Of a stretch of DNA of 64,000 nucleotides, positions 9,810 through 17,925 are shown piece by piece. The position numbers and the translations under genes were made by a program. Source of the DNA: Polynucleobacter aenigmaticus (GTDB lineage Bacteria > Pseudomonadota > Gammaproteobacteria > Burkholderiales > Burkholderiaceae); contig NZ_NGUO01000009.1 in NCBI RefSeq assembly GCF_002206635.1, forward strand, positions 158,360 to 222,359. The letters are read 5' to 3'. Position 1 is the first letter of the stretch. Every line of letters begins with the position of its first letter. A model generated the notes under the pieces. The model saw only the letters and a list, made by a program, of their open reading frames with translations, was not told the DNA's origin and did not search any database.

Positions 9810-11348
9810 ATGTGCGGCGTCGTCGGAACTGTTTCCCACTCCTCAGTTAATCAACTCATATATGACGCGTTGTTGCTCTTGCAGCACCGCGGTCAAGATG
9901 CTGCCGGTATGGCAACAATGAATGGCAATTCATTCACGATGCACAAAGCCAATGGTTTAGTGCGGGATGTATTTAGAACGCGCAATATGCGTAGCTTGAT
10001 AGGCAGCGCTGGCATTGGCCAGGTTCGCTATCCAACTGCCGGCTCTGCAAGTAGCGAAGAAGAGGCTCAGCCGTTTTACGTTAGCGCTCCTTACGGAATT
10101 ATTCTGGCTCATAACGGCAATCTAACTAATGCAGCTAGTTTGCGTGTGGAAATGGCTTACCGTGATCGTCGTCATATCAACACTAGCTCTGATACCGAAG
10201 TCCTGCTAAATGTATTGGCGGATGAGTTACAAAAAGAAACCAATAGCGTTGCCTTGGACGAGAGCGCAATGTTTAATGCCGTTACTCAAGTAACTAAGCG
10301 CGTTAAAGGGTCGTATGCTGTTGTTTCATTGATTGCTGGCTATGGCCTATTGGCTTTTCGTGATCAATTTGGCATTCGTCCTTTATGTATTGGGCGGATC
10401 GATACACCAAAAGGTCCGGAGTGGATGATTGCCTCGGAGTCTGTGGCCTTAGATGGCCTCGGTTTTACTTTTGTTCGTGACGTTAATCCTGGTGAAGCAA
10501 TCTACATTGATTTGGATGGCAACTTCTATTCACGTCAATGTGTACCAGATGCAGTTTTGACGCCTTGTATTTTTGAATACGTCTATATGGCTCGCCCAGA
10601 TTCCACAATCGATGGCGTTACGGTATACAACGTGCGTATGCGTATGGGCGACTATCTTGCTGAAAAGATTCGCAAGGAAACGATTCCTGGCGAGATAGAT
10701 GTGGTGATGCCGATTCCAGACTCTAGTCGTCCAGCAGCAATGCAGGTGGCTAAGCGTTTGGGCGTTGATTACCGAGAAGGCTTCTTTAAAAACCGTTATA
10801 TCGGTAGAACCTTCATCATGCCCGGTCAGGCAGTGCGTAAGAAATCTGTACGTCAAAAACTCAATGCGATGCGTATTGAGTTTAAAGATAAGACTGTCTT
10901 GATTGTGGATGACTCGATTGTGCGCGGTACTACCTCATTTGAGATTGTGCAGATGGCTCGTGAGTCTGGTGCTAAAAAGGTCATTTTTGCCTCCGCAGCT
11001 CCTCCTGTTCGCTTTCCGAATGTGTACGGTATCGATATGCCAACGCGTAGTGAATTGGTTGCTTATGGTCGTACTGATGAAGAGATTAACAAGATGATTG
11101 GTGCAGACCAGTTGATCTATCAAAGTGTTGAGGATATGAAGCAGGCTGTAAAAGATATCAATCCCAATATCCAGCATTTTGAAGCCTCTTGTTTCGATGG
11201 GCACTACGTCACAGGCGATATTAATGAGTCCTACTTGGATGCCTTAGAGGCTGCCCGCAATACCTCAGAGGCAAAGGCAGATCGTCAGCGTGATTCGAGT
11301 GACTTTGCCCGTTCACAGCTTCATCTGCATTTGGCAACCGAAGACTAA
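9810..11348 (+). CDS. purF: amidophosphoribosyltransferase
   Basis: First committed step of purine synthesis: PRPP plus glutamine to phosphoribosylamine. The 512-residue protein begins MCGVVGTV, where Cys2 becomes the N-terminal glutaminase nucleophile after Met removal. The glutaminase half has LLLQHRGQDAAG and HNGNLTN. The PRTase half has the PRPP-binding loop VLIVDDSIVRGTTS. No propeptide is present, as in the E. coli class. Confidence 0.98.
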   Translation: MCGVVGTVSHSSVNQLIYDALLLLQHRGQDAAGMATMNGNSFTMHKANGLVRDVFRTRNMRSLIGSAGIGQVRYPTAGSASSEEEAQPFYVSAPYGIILAHNGNLTNAASLRVEMAYRDRRHINTSSDTEVLLNVLADELQKETNSVALDESAMFNAVTQVTKRVKGSYAVVSLIAGYGLLAFRDQFGIRPLCIGRIDTPKGPEWMIASESVALDGLGFTFVRDVNPGEAIYIDLDGNFYSRQCVPDAVLTPCIFEYVYMARPDSTIDGVTVYNVRMRMGDYLAEKIRKETIPGEIDVVMPIPDSSRPAAMQVAKRLGVDYREGFFKNRYIGRTFIMPGQAVRKKSVRQKLNAMRIEFKDKTVLIVDDSIVRGTTSFEIVQMARESGAKKVIFASAAPPVRFPNVYGIDMPTRSELVAYGRTDEEINKMIGADQLIYQSVEDMKQAVKDINPNIQHFEASCFDGHYVTGDINESYLDALEAARNTSEAKADRQRDSSDFARSQLHLHLATED

Positions 11349-11417
11349 AAACAACGATAGAGTTCCTCGGGCGCTGCAGCCTGGGGCAATTCTGCGATTC
11401 GGTGTCAAAATAGCGGT

Positions 11418-12626
11418 ATGAAGAGTACAACTACCCGCAAAAAACCTGATTTCTCAAAACTTGCCCTTGAAACCCTAGCCGTTCGGGCGGGCACTCGCCG
11501 TACTGCTGAGTATCAAGAGCACTCAGAGGCCATGTTTCTGACTTCCAGCTTTTGTTTCGATAGCGCGGAACTTGCGGCCGATGGCTTTGCTCATGCTGAT
11601 CAAGGCTTTATTTATTCACGCTTTACCAATCCAACAGTCAGTATGTTTCAAGATAGACTGGCTGCTCTAGAGGGTGGTGAGGCTTGTATTGCGACATCTT
11701 CAGGTATGGCTGCTATTTTGACGATGGCCATGGCTCATCTTCAAGCGGGTGACCATGTGGTTTGTTCTCGCTCTGTCTTTGGCGCAACGATTCAGCTATT
11801 TAGTAACATTTTAGGGCGCTTTGGTATTGCAACTACCTATGTAGATTTATCAAATACTAAGGCTTGGCAAGATGCCGTCCAAGAAAACACCAAGTTGTTT
11901 TATTTGGAAACACCATCCAATCCTTTAACTGAGATTGCTGATATCAAAGCCATCTCCAAGATCGCTAAGAAAGCAAAAGCACTCTTTGCTGTGGATAACT
12001 GCTTCTGCACTCCGGCTTTGCAAAGACCACTGTTATTAGGTGCTGATGTCGTGATTCATTCCGCCACTAAATATCTTGATGGCCAGGGTCGCGTTGTCGG
12101 TGGAGCAATTGTGGGTAGTAATGATTTCATCATGGGTAAAGTATTTCCCTATGTGAGAACTGCCGGTCCAACATTGTCAGCATTTAATGCCTGGGTATTT
12201 CTAAAGGGTCTGGAAACTCTAGAGTTGCGCATGAAGCAACAAAGCCAAAATGCTTTAGAAATTGCCCAGTGGTTAGAAAGGCAGCCTGGAGTTGAGCGCG
12301 TTTATCATCCCGGACTCAAGTCACATCCTCAGCATGCTTTGGCTAAGCGCCAACAAAAAGCTGGTGGAGCCATTTTGTCATTCACGCTCAAGGGTGGAAA
12401 GAGGGCTGCATTCAAGCTCATTAATCAAACTAAGCTTTGCTCCATTACGGCAAACCTTGGCGACACTCGTACGACCATTACGCATCCCGCAACAACTACA
12501 CATTGCCGAGTAAGCCCGGAAGCTCGTAAGGCAGCTGGCATTACTGATGGCCTTGTTCGGATTGCTGTTGGGCTTGAGAATGTAGTTGACTTGAAAAATG
12601 ATCTCATTGGTGGTCTGAAAAAGTAA
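11418..12626 (+). CDS. metZ: O-succinylhomoserine sulfhydrylase
   Basis: PLP enzyme of the Cys/Met metabolism family that makes homocysteine from O-succinylhomoserine and sulfide. The 402-residue protein has YSRFTNPT, the SSGMAAI phosphate-binding region, and the PLP lysine in HSATKYLDGQGRVVGG (Lys218). MetB and MetY are close paralogues; the call to MetZ rests on length and on purF-metZ adjacency in Burkholderiales. It uses its own 69-bp upstream gap, and no riboswitch is evident there. Confidence 0.9.
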   Translation: MKSTTTRKKPDFSKLALETLAVRAGTRRTAEYQEHSEAMFLTSSFCFDSAELAADGFAHADQGFIYSRFTNPTVSMFQDRLAALEGGEACIATSSGMAAILTMAMAHLQAGDHVVCSRSVFGATIQLFSNILGRFGIATTYVDLSNTKAWQDAVQENTKLFYLETPSNPLTEIADIKAISKIAKKAKALFAVDNCFCTPALQRPLLLGADVVIHSATKYLDGQGRVVGGAIVGSNDFIMGKVFPYVRTAGPTLSAFNAWVFLKGLETLELRMKQQSQNALEIAQWLERQPGVERVYHPGLKSHPQHALAKRQQKAGGAILSFTLKGGKRAAFKLINQTKLCSITANLGDTRTTITHPATTTHCRVSPEARKAAGITDGLVRIAVGLENVVDLKNDLIGGLKK

Positions 12627-12659
12627 TCCCGGAATCACCAATTTAAGGTAAATAAGTAG

Positions 12660-13283
12660 ATGAGCTTTACGGATGCTACCCAGTTCTGGAATGAGCGCTT
12701 TGATAAGGATGAGTTCATCTTTGGCAAAGAGCCAAATGAGTATCTTGTTGAGCAATCAGCTCAATATTTAAAGCCGGGTAATTCTATTCTTTGTATTGCT
12801 GATGGAGAAGGGCGCAACGGTGTCTGGCTTGCAAAGCAGGGTATGCAGGTTACGGCTTTTGATGTTTCGGATATTGCCCTATCTAAGGCAAAGCAGTTTG
12901 CGCTAGACAATCAAGTCAGCATTCAATACTCCCTCTGCGATACCGATGGATTCGATTGGCAGGCCAACTCTTATGATGCGGTGATTGGCATCTTTATTCA
13001 ATTTGCAGACCCAGCAATGCGTGCCAGGATATTTCAGCAGGTTCATCAAACTTTAAAGCCTGGCGGTATATTTATCCTGCAGGGCTACACCCCAAAACAA
13101 TTGGAATATAAGACTGGCGGCCCATCACTTATAGAGCATCTCTATACAGAAGAGATGATTCGCGACCTTGCTAAAGAATTTGAGATCCTAGATTTGCGCT
13201 TTTACGAAAAGGAATTGTCAGAGGGTTCGAGGCATACAGGAATGTCGGCATTACTCGGAATGGTTGCTCAAAAGAACATATGA
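12660..13283 (+). CDS. SAM-dependent methyltransferase (TehB-like class I)
   Basis: 207-residue class I methyltransferase. Motif I reads ILCIADGEGRNGVWLAKQG, with ITAFDVS-like motif II and a later PGGIFILQGY segment. The N-terminus FWNERFDKDEFIFGKEPNEYL resembles the tellurite-resistance/thiopurine-type methyltransferases. The substrate cannot be read from the sequence. It is 33 bp after metZ, so it may share that transcript. Confidence 0.8.
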   Translation: MSFTDATQFWNERFDKDEFIFGKEPNEYLVEQSAQYLKPGNSILCIADGEGRNGVWLAKQGMQVTAFDVSDIALSKAKQFALDNQVSIQYSLCDTDGFDWQANSYDAVIGIFIQFADPAMRARIFQQVHQTLKPGGIFILQGYTPKQLEYKTGGPSLIEHLYTEEMIRDLAKEFEILDLRFYEKELSEGSRHTGMSALLGMVAQKNI

Positions 13284-13443
13284 AGACCATTGAGGTTAAA
13301 AGTGCCTAGCAAGGCAATGGCGACTACACTTTTTGTCAAAGTAGTGTACTCAGGGATTTCACAAACCTGCATTCTGTAAGGCTTATAGGGTGATAGTAGC
13401 AATGCATAAACAACTGAGGTCAATAGGGTAAAATATTCCCCTT

Positions 13444-13520
13444 AGGCTCGTAGCTCAGCTGGTTAGAGCACCACCTTGACATGGTGGGGGTCGTTGGTTC
13501 GAGTCCAATCGAGCCTACCA
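13444..13520 (+). tRNA. tRNA-Val (GAC)
   Basis: 77-nt cloverleaf. Acceptor arms AGGCTCG and CGAGCCT pair perfectly, with encoded ACCA at the 3' end. The anticodon stem CCACC/GGTGG holds the loop TTGACAT with anticodon GAC. The T arm contains GGTTCGAGTCC. A TAAAAT box at 13429-13434 is a plausible -10 element, but no good -35 is visible. Confidence 0.97.
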
Positions 13521-13600
13521 ACGAATTAAGACCCAAAAGAGCGCGGTTGCCGAAATGCTGCCGCGCTTTCTTTTTTGTACGTAAATATGATGGAGTTGTC

Positions 13601-15523
13601 ATGCTTGTAGTTACTCTGCCAGACGGATCTAAACGTGAGTTTGACGCTCCCGTTCGCGTCATTGATGTTGCCCAAAGTATTGGTAGTGGTCTTGCTAAGG
13701 CTGCCCTCGGCGGTATTGTTGACGGTAGCATGGTAGATGCCAGCTTTGTCATCGATAAAGATAGTCAGCTGGCGATTATTACTGACAAAAGCCCAGAGGC
13801 GCTAGAGATTGTTCGTCACTCTACGGCTCACTTACTTGCTTACGCTGTTAAAGAATTATTTCCTGAGGCGCAAGTCACGATCGGCCCTGTAATTGAAAAC
13901 GGTTTTTACTACGACTTTTCATTCCACCGCCCATTTACGCCTGAAGATTTAGTTGCACTCGAAAAGAAAATGACTGAGCTTGCCAAGAAGGATGAGCCAC
14001 TTGTGCGTTCTGTCATGCCACGCGATGAGGCGGTGAAGTTCTTTAAAGATCAGGGCGAAAACTACAAAGCAGAATTGATATCGAGCATTCCTCAGGGTGA
14101 GGATGTTTCTTTGTATGCGGAAGGCGGGTTCACTGACTTATGTCGCGGACCTCATGTGCCATCTACTGGCAAGCTCAAGGTCTTTAAGCTCCTGAGTGTT
14201 GCCGGTGCTTACTGGCGCGGCGATAGCAAGAACGAGATGTTGCAGCGTATCTACGGTACTGCCTGGCTGAAAAAGGAAGACCAAGACGCCCATCTACATA
14301 TGCTAGAAGAGGCTGAGAAGCGCGATCACCGTCGCCTTGGTAAGTTCTTAGACTTATTCCACTTCCAGCCTGAAGCCCCTGGCCTCATTTTTTGGCACCC
14401 CAAAGGCTGGTCTATTTGGCAAGAAGTTGAGCAATACATGCGCCGCGTTTATCAGCGCGAAGGTTATCAAGAAGTCAAAGCCCCACAAATTCTGGATCGC
14501 GGTCTTTGGGAAAAGTCTGGCCACTGGGATAACTACAAAGAGAACATGTTTACGACAGAGTCGGAGAATCGCGCTTATGCATTAAAGCCGATGAACTGTC
14601 CTGGTCACATCCAAATCTTTAATTCTGGTTTACATAGTTATCGTGAGTTGCCATTGCGTTACGGTGAGTTTGGTCAATGCCATCGCAATGAACCATCCGG
14701 TGCTTTGCATGGCTTAATGCGGGTGCGTGGTTTTACCCAAGACGATGGTCATATTTTCTGTACAGAAGATCAAATTCAGTCAGAGGTTGCAGCTTTCGAT
14801 AAGGCGGTCCGCGAGGTTTACCAAGATTTTGGCTTTACTGAAGTCGCGGTTAAGCTGGCCTTGCGCCCTGCAAAGCGCGTTGGCGATGACACTATTTGGG
14901 ATAAGGCGGAGGCTGCATTACGTGGCGCATTGACTGCCTCAGGCCAAAAATGGGAAGAATTGCCAGGCGAGGGTGCTTTTTATGGTCCGAAGATCGAATA
15001 TCACCTCAAGGACTCCATTGGGCGTACTTGGCAATGTGGCACCATCCAGGTTGACTTCTCAATGCCAGCCCGCCTAGGCGCCGAATACGTTACGGAAGAA
15101 AACACTCGCAAGGCTCCAGTGATACTCCATAGGGCAATTGTGGGCTCTTTAGAGCGTTTTATCGGCATTTTGATCGAAAATCATGCTGGAAACATGCCGG
15201 TTTGGCTGGCTCCAACTCAGGCTGTAGTCCTCAATATCTCTGATAATTCTGCTGCATATGCACAACAAGTTCAGCAATCTCTGAAAAAACAAGGGTTTAG
15301 GGTCGAATCGGATTTGCGGAATGAGAAAATTACGTATAAAATACGCGAGCACGCATTGCAGAAGCTCCCATTTTTATTAGTTGTAGGGGATAAAGAAGCA
15401 GAAAGTAATACGGTGGCCGTTCGTGCCCGTGGCGGAGTGGATTTAGGTGTAATGCCTCTTGATGCTTTCGTTGCCCGACTCCAGCAGGATATTTCCCAGA
15501 AAGTCGGACCCGAGCCTAGCTAG
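13601..15523 (+). CDS. thrS: threonyl-tRNA synthetase
   Basis: Charges tRNA-Thr and edits mischarged Ser. The ATG at 13601 gives 640 residues, the normal length; the frame is open further upstream but that would run into tRNA-Val. Order: TGS domain (about 1-65, [14 protein letters not shown]), editing domain with [17 protein letters not shown], class II catalytic core with [12 protein letters not shown] and [13 protein letters not shown] motifs ([18 protein letters not shown]), and an anticodon-binding domain. It heads the thrS-infC-rpmI-rplT-pheST-ihfA cluster. Confidence 0.98.
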   Translation: MLVVTLPDGSKREFDAPVRVIDVAQSIGSGLAKAALGGIVDGSMVDASFVIDKDSQLAIITDKSPEALEIVRHSTAHLLAYAVKELFPEAQVTIGPVIENGFYYDFSFHRPFTPEDLVALEKKMTELAKKDEPLVRSVMPRDEAVKFFKDQGENYKAELISSIPQGEDVSLYAEGGFTDLCRGPHVPSTGKLKVFKLLSVAGAYWRGDSKNEMLQRIYGTAWLKKEDQDAHLHMLEEAEKRDHRRLGKFLDLFHFQPEAPGLIFWHPKGWSIWQEVEQYMRRVYQREGYQEVKAPQILDRGLWEKSGHWDNYKENMFTTESENRAYALKPMNCPGHIQIFNSGLHSYRELPLRYGEFGQCHRNEPSGALHGLMRVRGFTQDDGHIFCTEDQIQSEVAAFDKAVREVYQDFGFTEVAVKLALRPAKRVGDDTIWDKAEAALRGALTASGQKWEELPGEGAFYGPKIEYHLKDSIGRTWQCGTIQVDFSMPARLGAEYVTEENTRKAPVILHRAIVGSLERFIGILIENHAGNMPVWLAPTQAVVLNISDNSAAYAQQVQQSLKKQGFRVESDLRNEKITYKIREHALQKLPFLLVVGDKEAESNTVAVRARGGVDLGVMPLDAFVARLQQDISQKVGPEPS

Positions 15524-15565
15524 GGGTGGAATGGTTTTTATTGTTTTTTTAAAGGAATTAAGAAG

Positions 15566-16090
15566 ATCGCTACTGATAAATCGCAGCGCATAAACCGGGA
15601 GATTACCGCTCCTGAAGTGCGTCTGATTGGACTGGATGGAGAACCCATCGGTGTAGTTAAGTTGAGTGAAGCCCTGGCTTTAGCAGAAGAGAAAGAAACC
15701 GATTTGGTTGAAATTGCTCCGACGGCTGTGCCACCTGTAGTCCGCATCATGGACTTCGGCAAATTCAAGTACCAAGAAGCCAAACGTTTGCATGAAGCTA
15801 AGCTAAAGCAAAAAGTGATTCAGGTGAAGGAAGTCAAATTCCGTCCCGGCACAGATGATGGTGACTATGGTGTGAAGCTACGCAATCTAATCCGCTTTTT
15901 GGAAGACGGCGATAAGACAAAGATTACGCTACGGTTTCGGGGTCGTGAAATGGCCCATCAAGAAATCGGAGTCAGAATGTTGGAGCGCTTGAAGTCAGAC
16001 CTGATTGAGTTTGGTCAAGTAGAGCAGTTTCCAAAAATGGAAGGCCGCCAGATGGTGATGGTATTGGCCCCCATTCGTAAGGCTAAGTAA
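15566..16090 (+). CDS. infC: translation initiation factor IF-3 (AUC start)
   Basis: IF-3 binds the 30S subunit, blocks premature 50S joining and proofreads start codons. The 174-residue reading includes the conserved N-terminus [18 protein letters not shown], which lies upstream of the first conventional start (GTG 15617). I therefore place the start at ATC 15566, nine bases after AAAGGA; ATT at 15557 is the alternative. Rare AUU/AUC starts are the classical autoregulatory device of infC. The C-domain carries [18 protein letters not shown]. It follows thrS by 42 bp. Confidence 0.95.
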   Translation: MATDKSQRINREITAPEVRLIGLDGEPIGVVKLSEALALAEEKETDLVEIAPTAVPPVVRIMDFGKFKYQEAKRLHEAKLKQKVIQVKEVKFRPGTDDGDYGVKLRNLIRFLEDGDKTKITLRFRGREMAHQEIGVRMLERLKSDLIEFGQVEQFPKMEGRQMVMVLAPIRKAK

Positions 16091-16091
16091 T

Positions 16092-16195
16092 AAACCGATT
16101 CGTAAGAGTGGGTTTGTTGTTTAAGTAAGGAGGGGTCGTAAGACTCCGGTAGTAAGAAGTGCTTCTAGGTACAGGAAGCGTAACCGTCGGTTACC
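16092..16195 (+). promoter_or_regulatory. hairpin-rich infC-rpmI spacer (candidate r-protein leader)
   Basis: Four consecutive short hairpins can be drawn in the 139-bp gap before rpmI. They are AAACC/GGTTT (16092-16115, followed by a T-rich run), GGGGTC-GTAA-GACTCC (16132-16147, one G-U pair), GCTTC/GAAGC (16161-16179) and the perfect GTAACC-GTC-GGTTAC (16180-16194). L20 is known to repress rpmI-rplT by binding mRNA in this operon of E. coli, so a structured control element is plausible. The pairing is seen directly; the regulatory role is inferred. Confidence 0.45.
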
Positions 16196-16229
16196 ACCTA
16201 TGTCGCACATGCAGAAGAAGGGGTGCTTT

Positions 16230-16427
16230 ATGCCCAAGATGAAGAGCAAGAGTAGCGCCAAAAAGCGCTTCACGGTTCGCGCAGGCGGAACGATTAAACG
16301 AGGTCAGGCTTTCAAACGCCATATCCTCACCAAGAAAACCACAAAGAGTAAGCGTCACCTACGTGGTACCACTGAAGTTGCGAAGGCAGACGTTAAGTCA
16401 ATTCGCTCCATGCTTCCATACGCTTAA
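16230..16427 (+). CDS. rpmI: 50S ribosomal protein L35
   Basis: Small basic large-subunit protein of 65 residues beginning [21 protein letters not shown] start it at the ATG 16230 because the family begins exactly there and a GAAGGGG ribosome-binding site lies just upstream; an earlier in-frame ATG at 16200 would add ten non-conserved residues. It is followed by rplT after 25 bp, the invariant L35-L20 pair. Confidence 0.97.
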   Translation: MPKMKSKSSAKKRFTVRAGGTIKRGQAFKRHILTKKTTKSKRHLRGTTEVAKADVKSIRSMLPYA

Positions 16428-16452
16428 CCTCAGACTAGATTAGGAGAACTAA

Positions 16453-16818
16453 ATGCCAAGAGTCAAACGTGGGGTTACAGCAAGAGCCCGTCATAAGAAA
16501 ATCACCGATGCCGCAACTGGTTATCGTGGACGTCGTAAAAACGTATTCCGTATTGCTAAGCAAGCAGTTATGCGTGCTGGTCAATATGCATACCGCGACC
16601 GTCGCAACAAGAAACGTGTATTCCGCGCTTTGTGGATTGCCCGTATCAATGCGGCAGTACGTCAGCATGACATGACCTATAGCGTATTCATGAATGGTAT
16701 GAAGAAAGCTGCGATCGAACTCGACCGTAAAGTACTTTCTGATATGGCCATTGCTGACAAGGCGGCTTTTGCTGCTTTGGTTACTCGGATCAAATCCGTA
16801 GTAAGCGCTGCAGCTTAA
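16453..16818 (+). CDS. rplT: 50S ribosomal protein L20
   Basis: 121-residue rRNA-binding protein required for early 50S assembly and, in E. coli, the translational repressor of its own operon. It begins [17 protein letters not shown] and contains [18 protein letters not shown] and [12 protein letters not shown], all diagnostic. A good SD (AGGAG) lies at about 16441. pheS follows after 29 bp. Confidence 0.98.
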   Translation: MPRVKRGVTARARHKKITDAATGYRGRRKNVFRIAKQAVMRAGQYAYRDRRNKKRVFRALWIARINAAVRQHDMTYSVFMNGMKKAAIELDRKVLSDMAIADKAAFAALVTRIKSVVSAAA

Positions 16819-16847
16819 TTCTTAGTTCATTTAAAAACTAAGCTGCA

Positions 16848-17894
16848 ATGGTTTCTCTCGACCACATTGTCGAGGATGCTAAACGTGATTTCCTCGGGGC
16901 TGCCGATTCGGCAGCTCTAGAGGACGCGAAAGCCAAGTATCTCGGTAAGTCAGGTGTTCTCACTGAGCGTTTAAAAGCGCTTGGTGGAATGTCGCCTGAT
17001 GAACGCAAGAGTGCTGGCGCCCAAATTAATCAAATCAAAACTCAAGTAGAAGCTGCATTGCAAGAGCGTCGCCAAGCATTGGCTGATGCGGTATTGCTGC
17101 AACGTCTTGCTGCGGAATCTATCGACGTATCCTTGCCTGGCCGTGGCCAAGCAGTGGGTAGCTTGCATCCTGTGATGCGCACCTGGGAACGTGTAGAAGA
17201 GATTTTCCGCTCGATTGGTTTTGATGTAGCGGATGGCCCTGAAATTGAGACCGATTGGTTTAATTTCACGGCATTGAATAGCCCAGAGAATCATCCTGCC
17301 CGTTCGATGCAGGATACCTTCTATATTGATGGTAAAGATTCCAATGGGAAGCCTTTGTTATTGCGCACGCATACCAGCCCAATTCAGGTTCGTTATGCGA
17401 GCGAGCACGTTAAGAAATACGCACACGCAGATGTGATGCCACCGATCAAGGTGATCGCCCCCGGTAGAACTTATCGCGTAGATAGCGATGCAACACATTC
17501 ACCCATGTTCCATCAAGTCGAAGGCTTGTGGATTGCTGAGAGTGTTTCGTTTGCGGATCTTAAAGGTGTGTACACCGACTTCTTGAGAACTTTTTTCGAG
17601 ACGAATGAATTGCAAGTTCGTTTCCGCCCATCATATTTCCCATTCACAGAGCCTTCCGCTGAAATCGATATGGCTTTTGGTGGCGGTAAGTTAGCGGGAC
17701 GCTGGTTAGAAATTTCTGGTGCAGGGCAGGTTCATCCAAATGTATTGCGCAATATGGGTATTGATCCAGAGCGCTATACCGGTTTTGCTTTTGGCTCTGG
17801 CTTAGAGCGCCTGACGATGTTGCGTTATGGCATCGACGATTTACGTCTTTTCTTTGAGAACGATCTCCGTTTCTTAGCGCAATTCCCAGCTTAA
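16848..17894 (+). CDS. pheS: phenylalanyl-tRNA synthetase alpha subunit
   Basis: Catalytic subunit of the alpha2-beta2 PheRS. The 348-residue protein has an N-terminal coiled-coil tRNA-binding part (about 1-85), the class II core with [33 protein letters not shown] and FHQVEGLW, and motif 3 [17 protein letters not shown]. pheT follows after 31 bp, and the two must assemble together. Confidence 0.98.
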   Translation: MVSLDHIVEDAKRDFLGAADSAALEDAKAKYLGKSGVLTERLKALGGMSPDERKSAGAQINQIKTQVEAALQERRQALADAVLLQRLAAESIDVSLPGRGQAVGSLHPVMRTWERVEEIFRSIGFDVADGPEIETDWFNFTALNSPENHPARSMQDTFYIDGKDSNGKPLLLRTHTSPIQVRYASEHVKKYAHADVMPPIKVIAPGRTYRVDSDATHSPMFHQVEGLWIAESVSFADLKGVYTDFLRTFFETNELQVRFRPSYFPFTEPSAEIDMAFGGGKLAGRWLEISGAGQVHPNVLRNMGIDPERYTGFAFGSGLERLTMLRYGIDDLRLFFENDLRFLAQFPA

Positions 17895-17925
17895 TTAGCT
17901 AACCTCCTAATAGTAGATAGCGCAT

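Noticed and set aside
11349..11417. metZ upstream gap checked for a SAM riboswitch
   Set aside because: Only 69 bp, and I saw no SAM-II-like pseudoknot elements.
12378..12755. 125-residue minus-strand frame across the metZ end
   Set aside because: It overlaps two well-supported genes and contains no recognisable motif.
13320..13360. Possible hairpin around CACTTTTTGTCAAAGTAGTG before tRNA-Val
   Set aside because: Pairing needs a bulge and no T-tail follows; too weak to call a terminator.
13481..13600. Upstream extension of thrS
   Set aside because: The frame stays open into tRNA-Val but the extra 40 residues have no ThrRS similarity and ATG 13601 gives the normal length.
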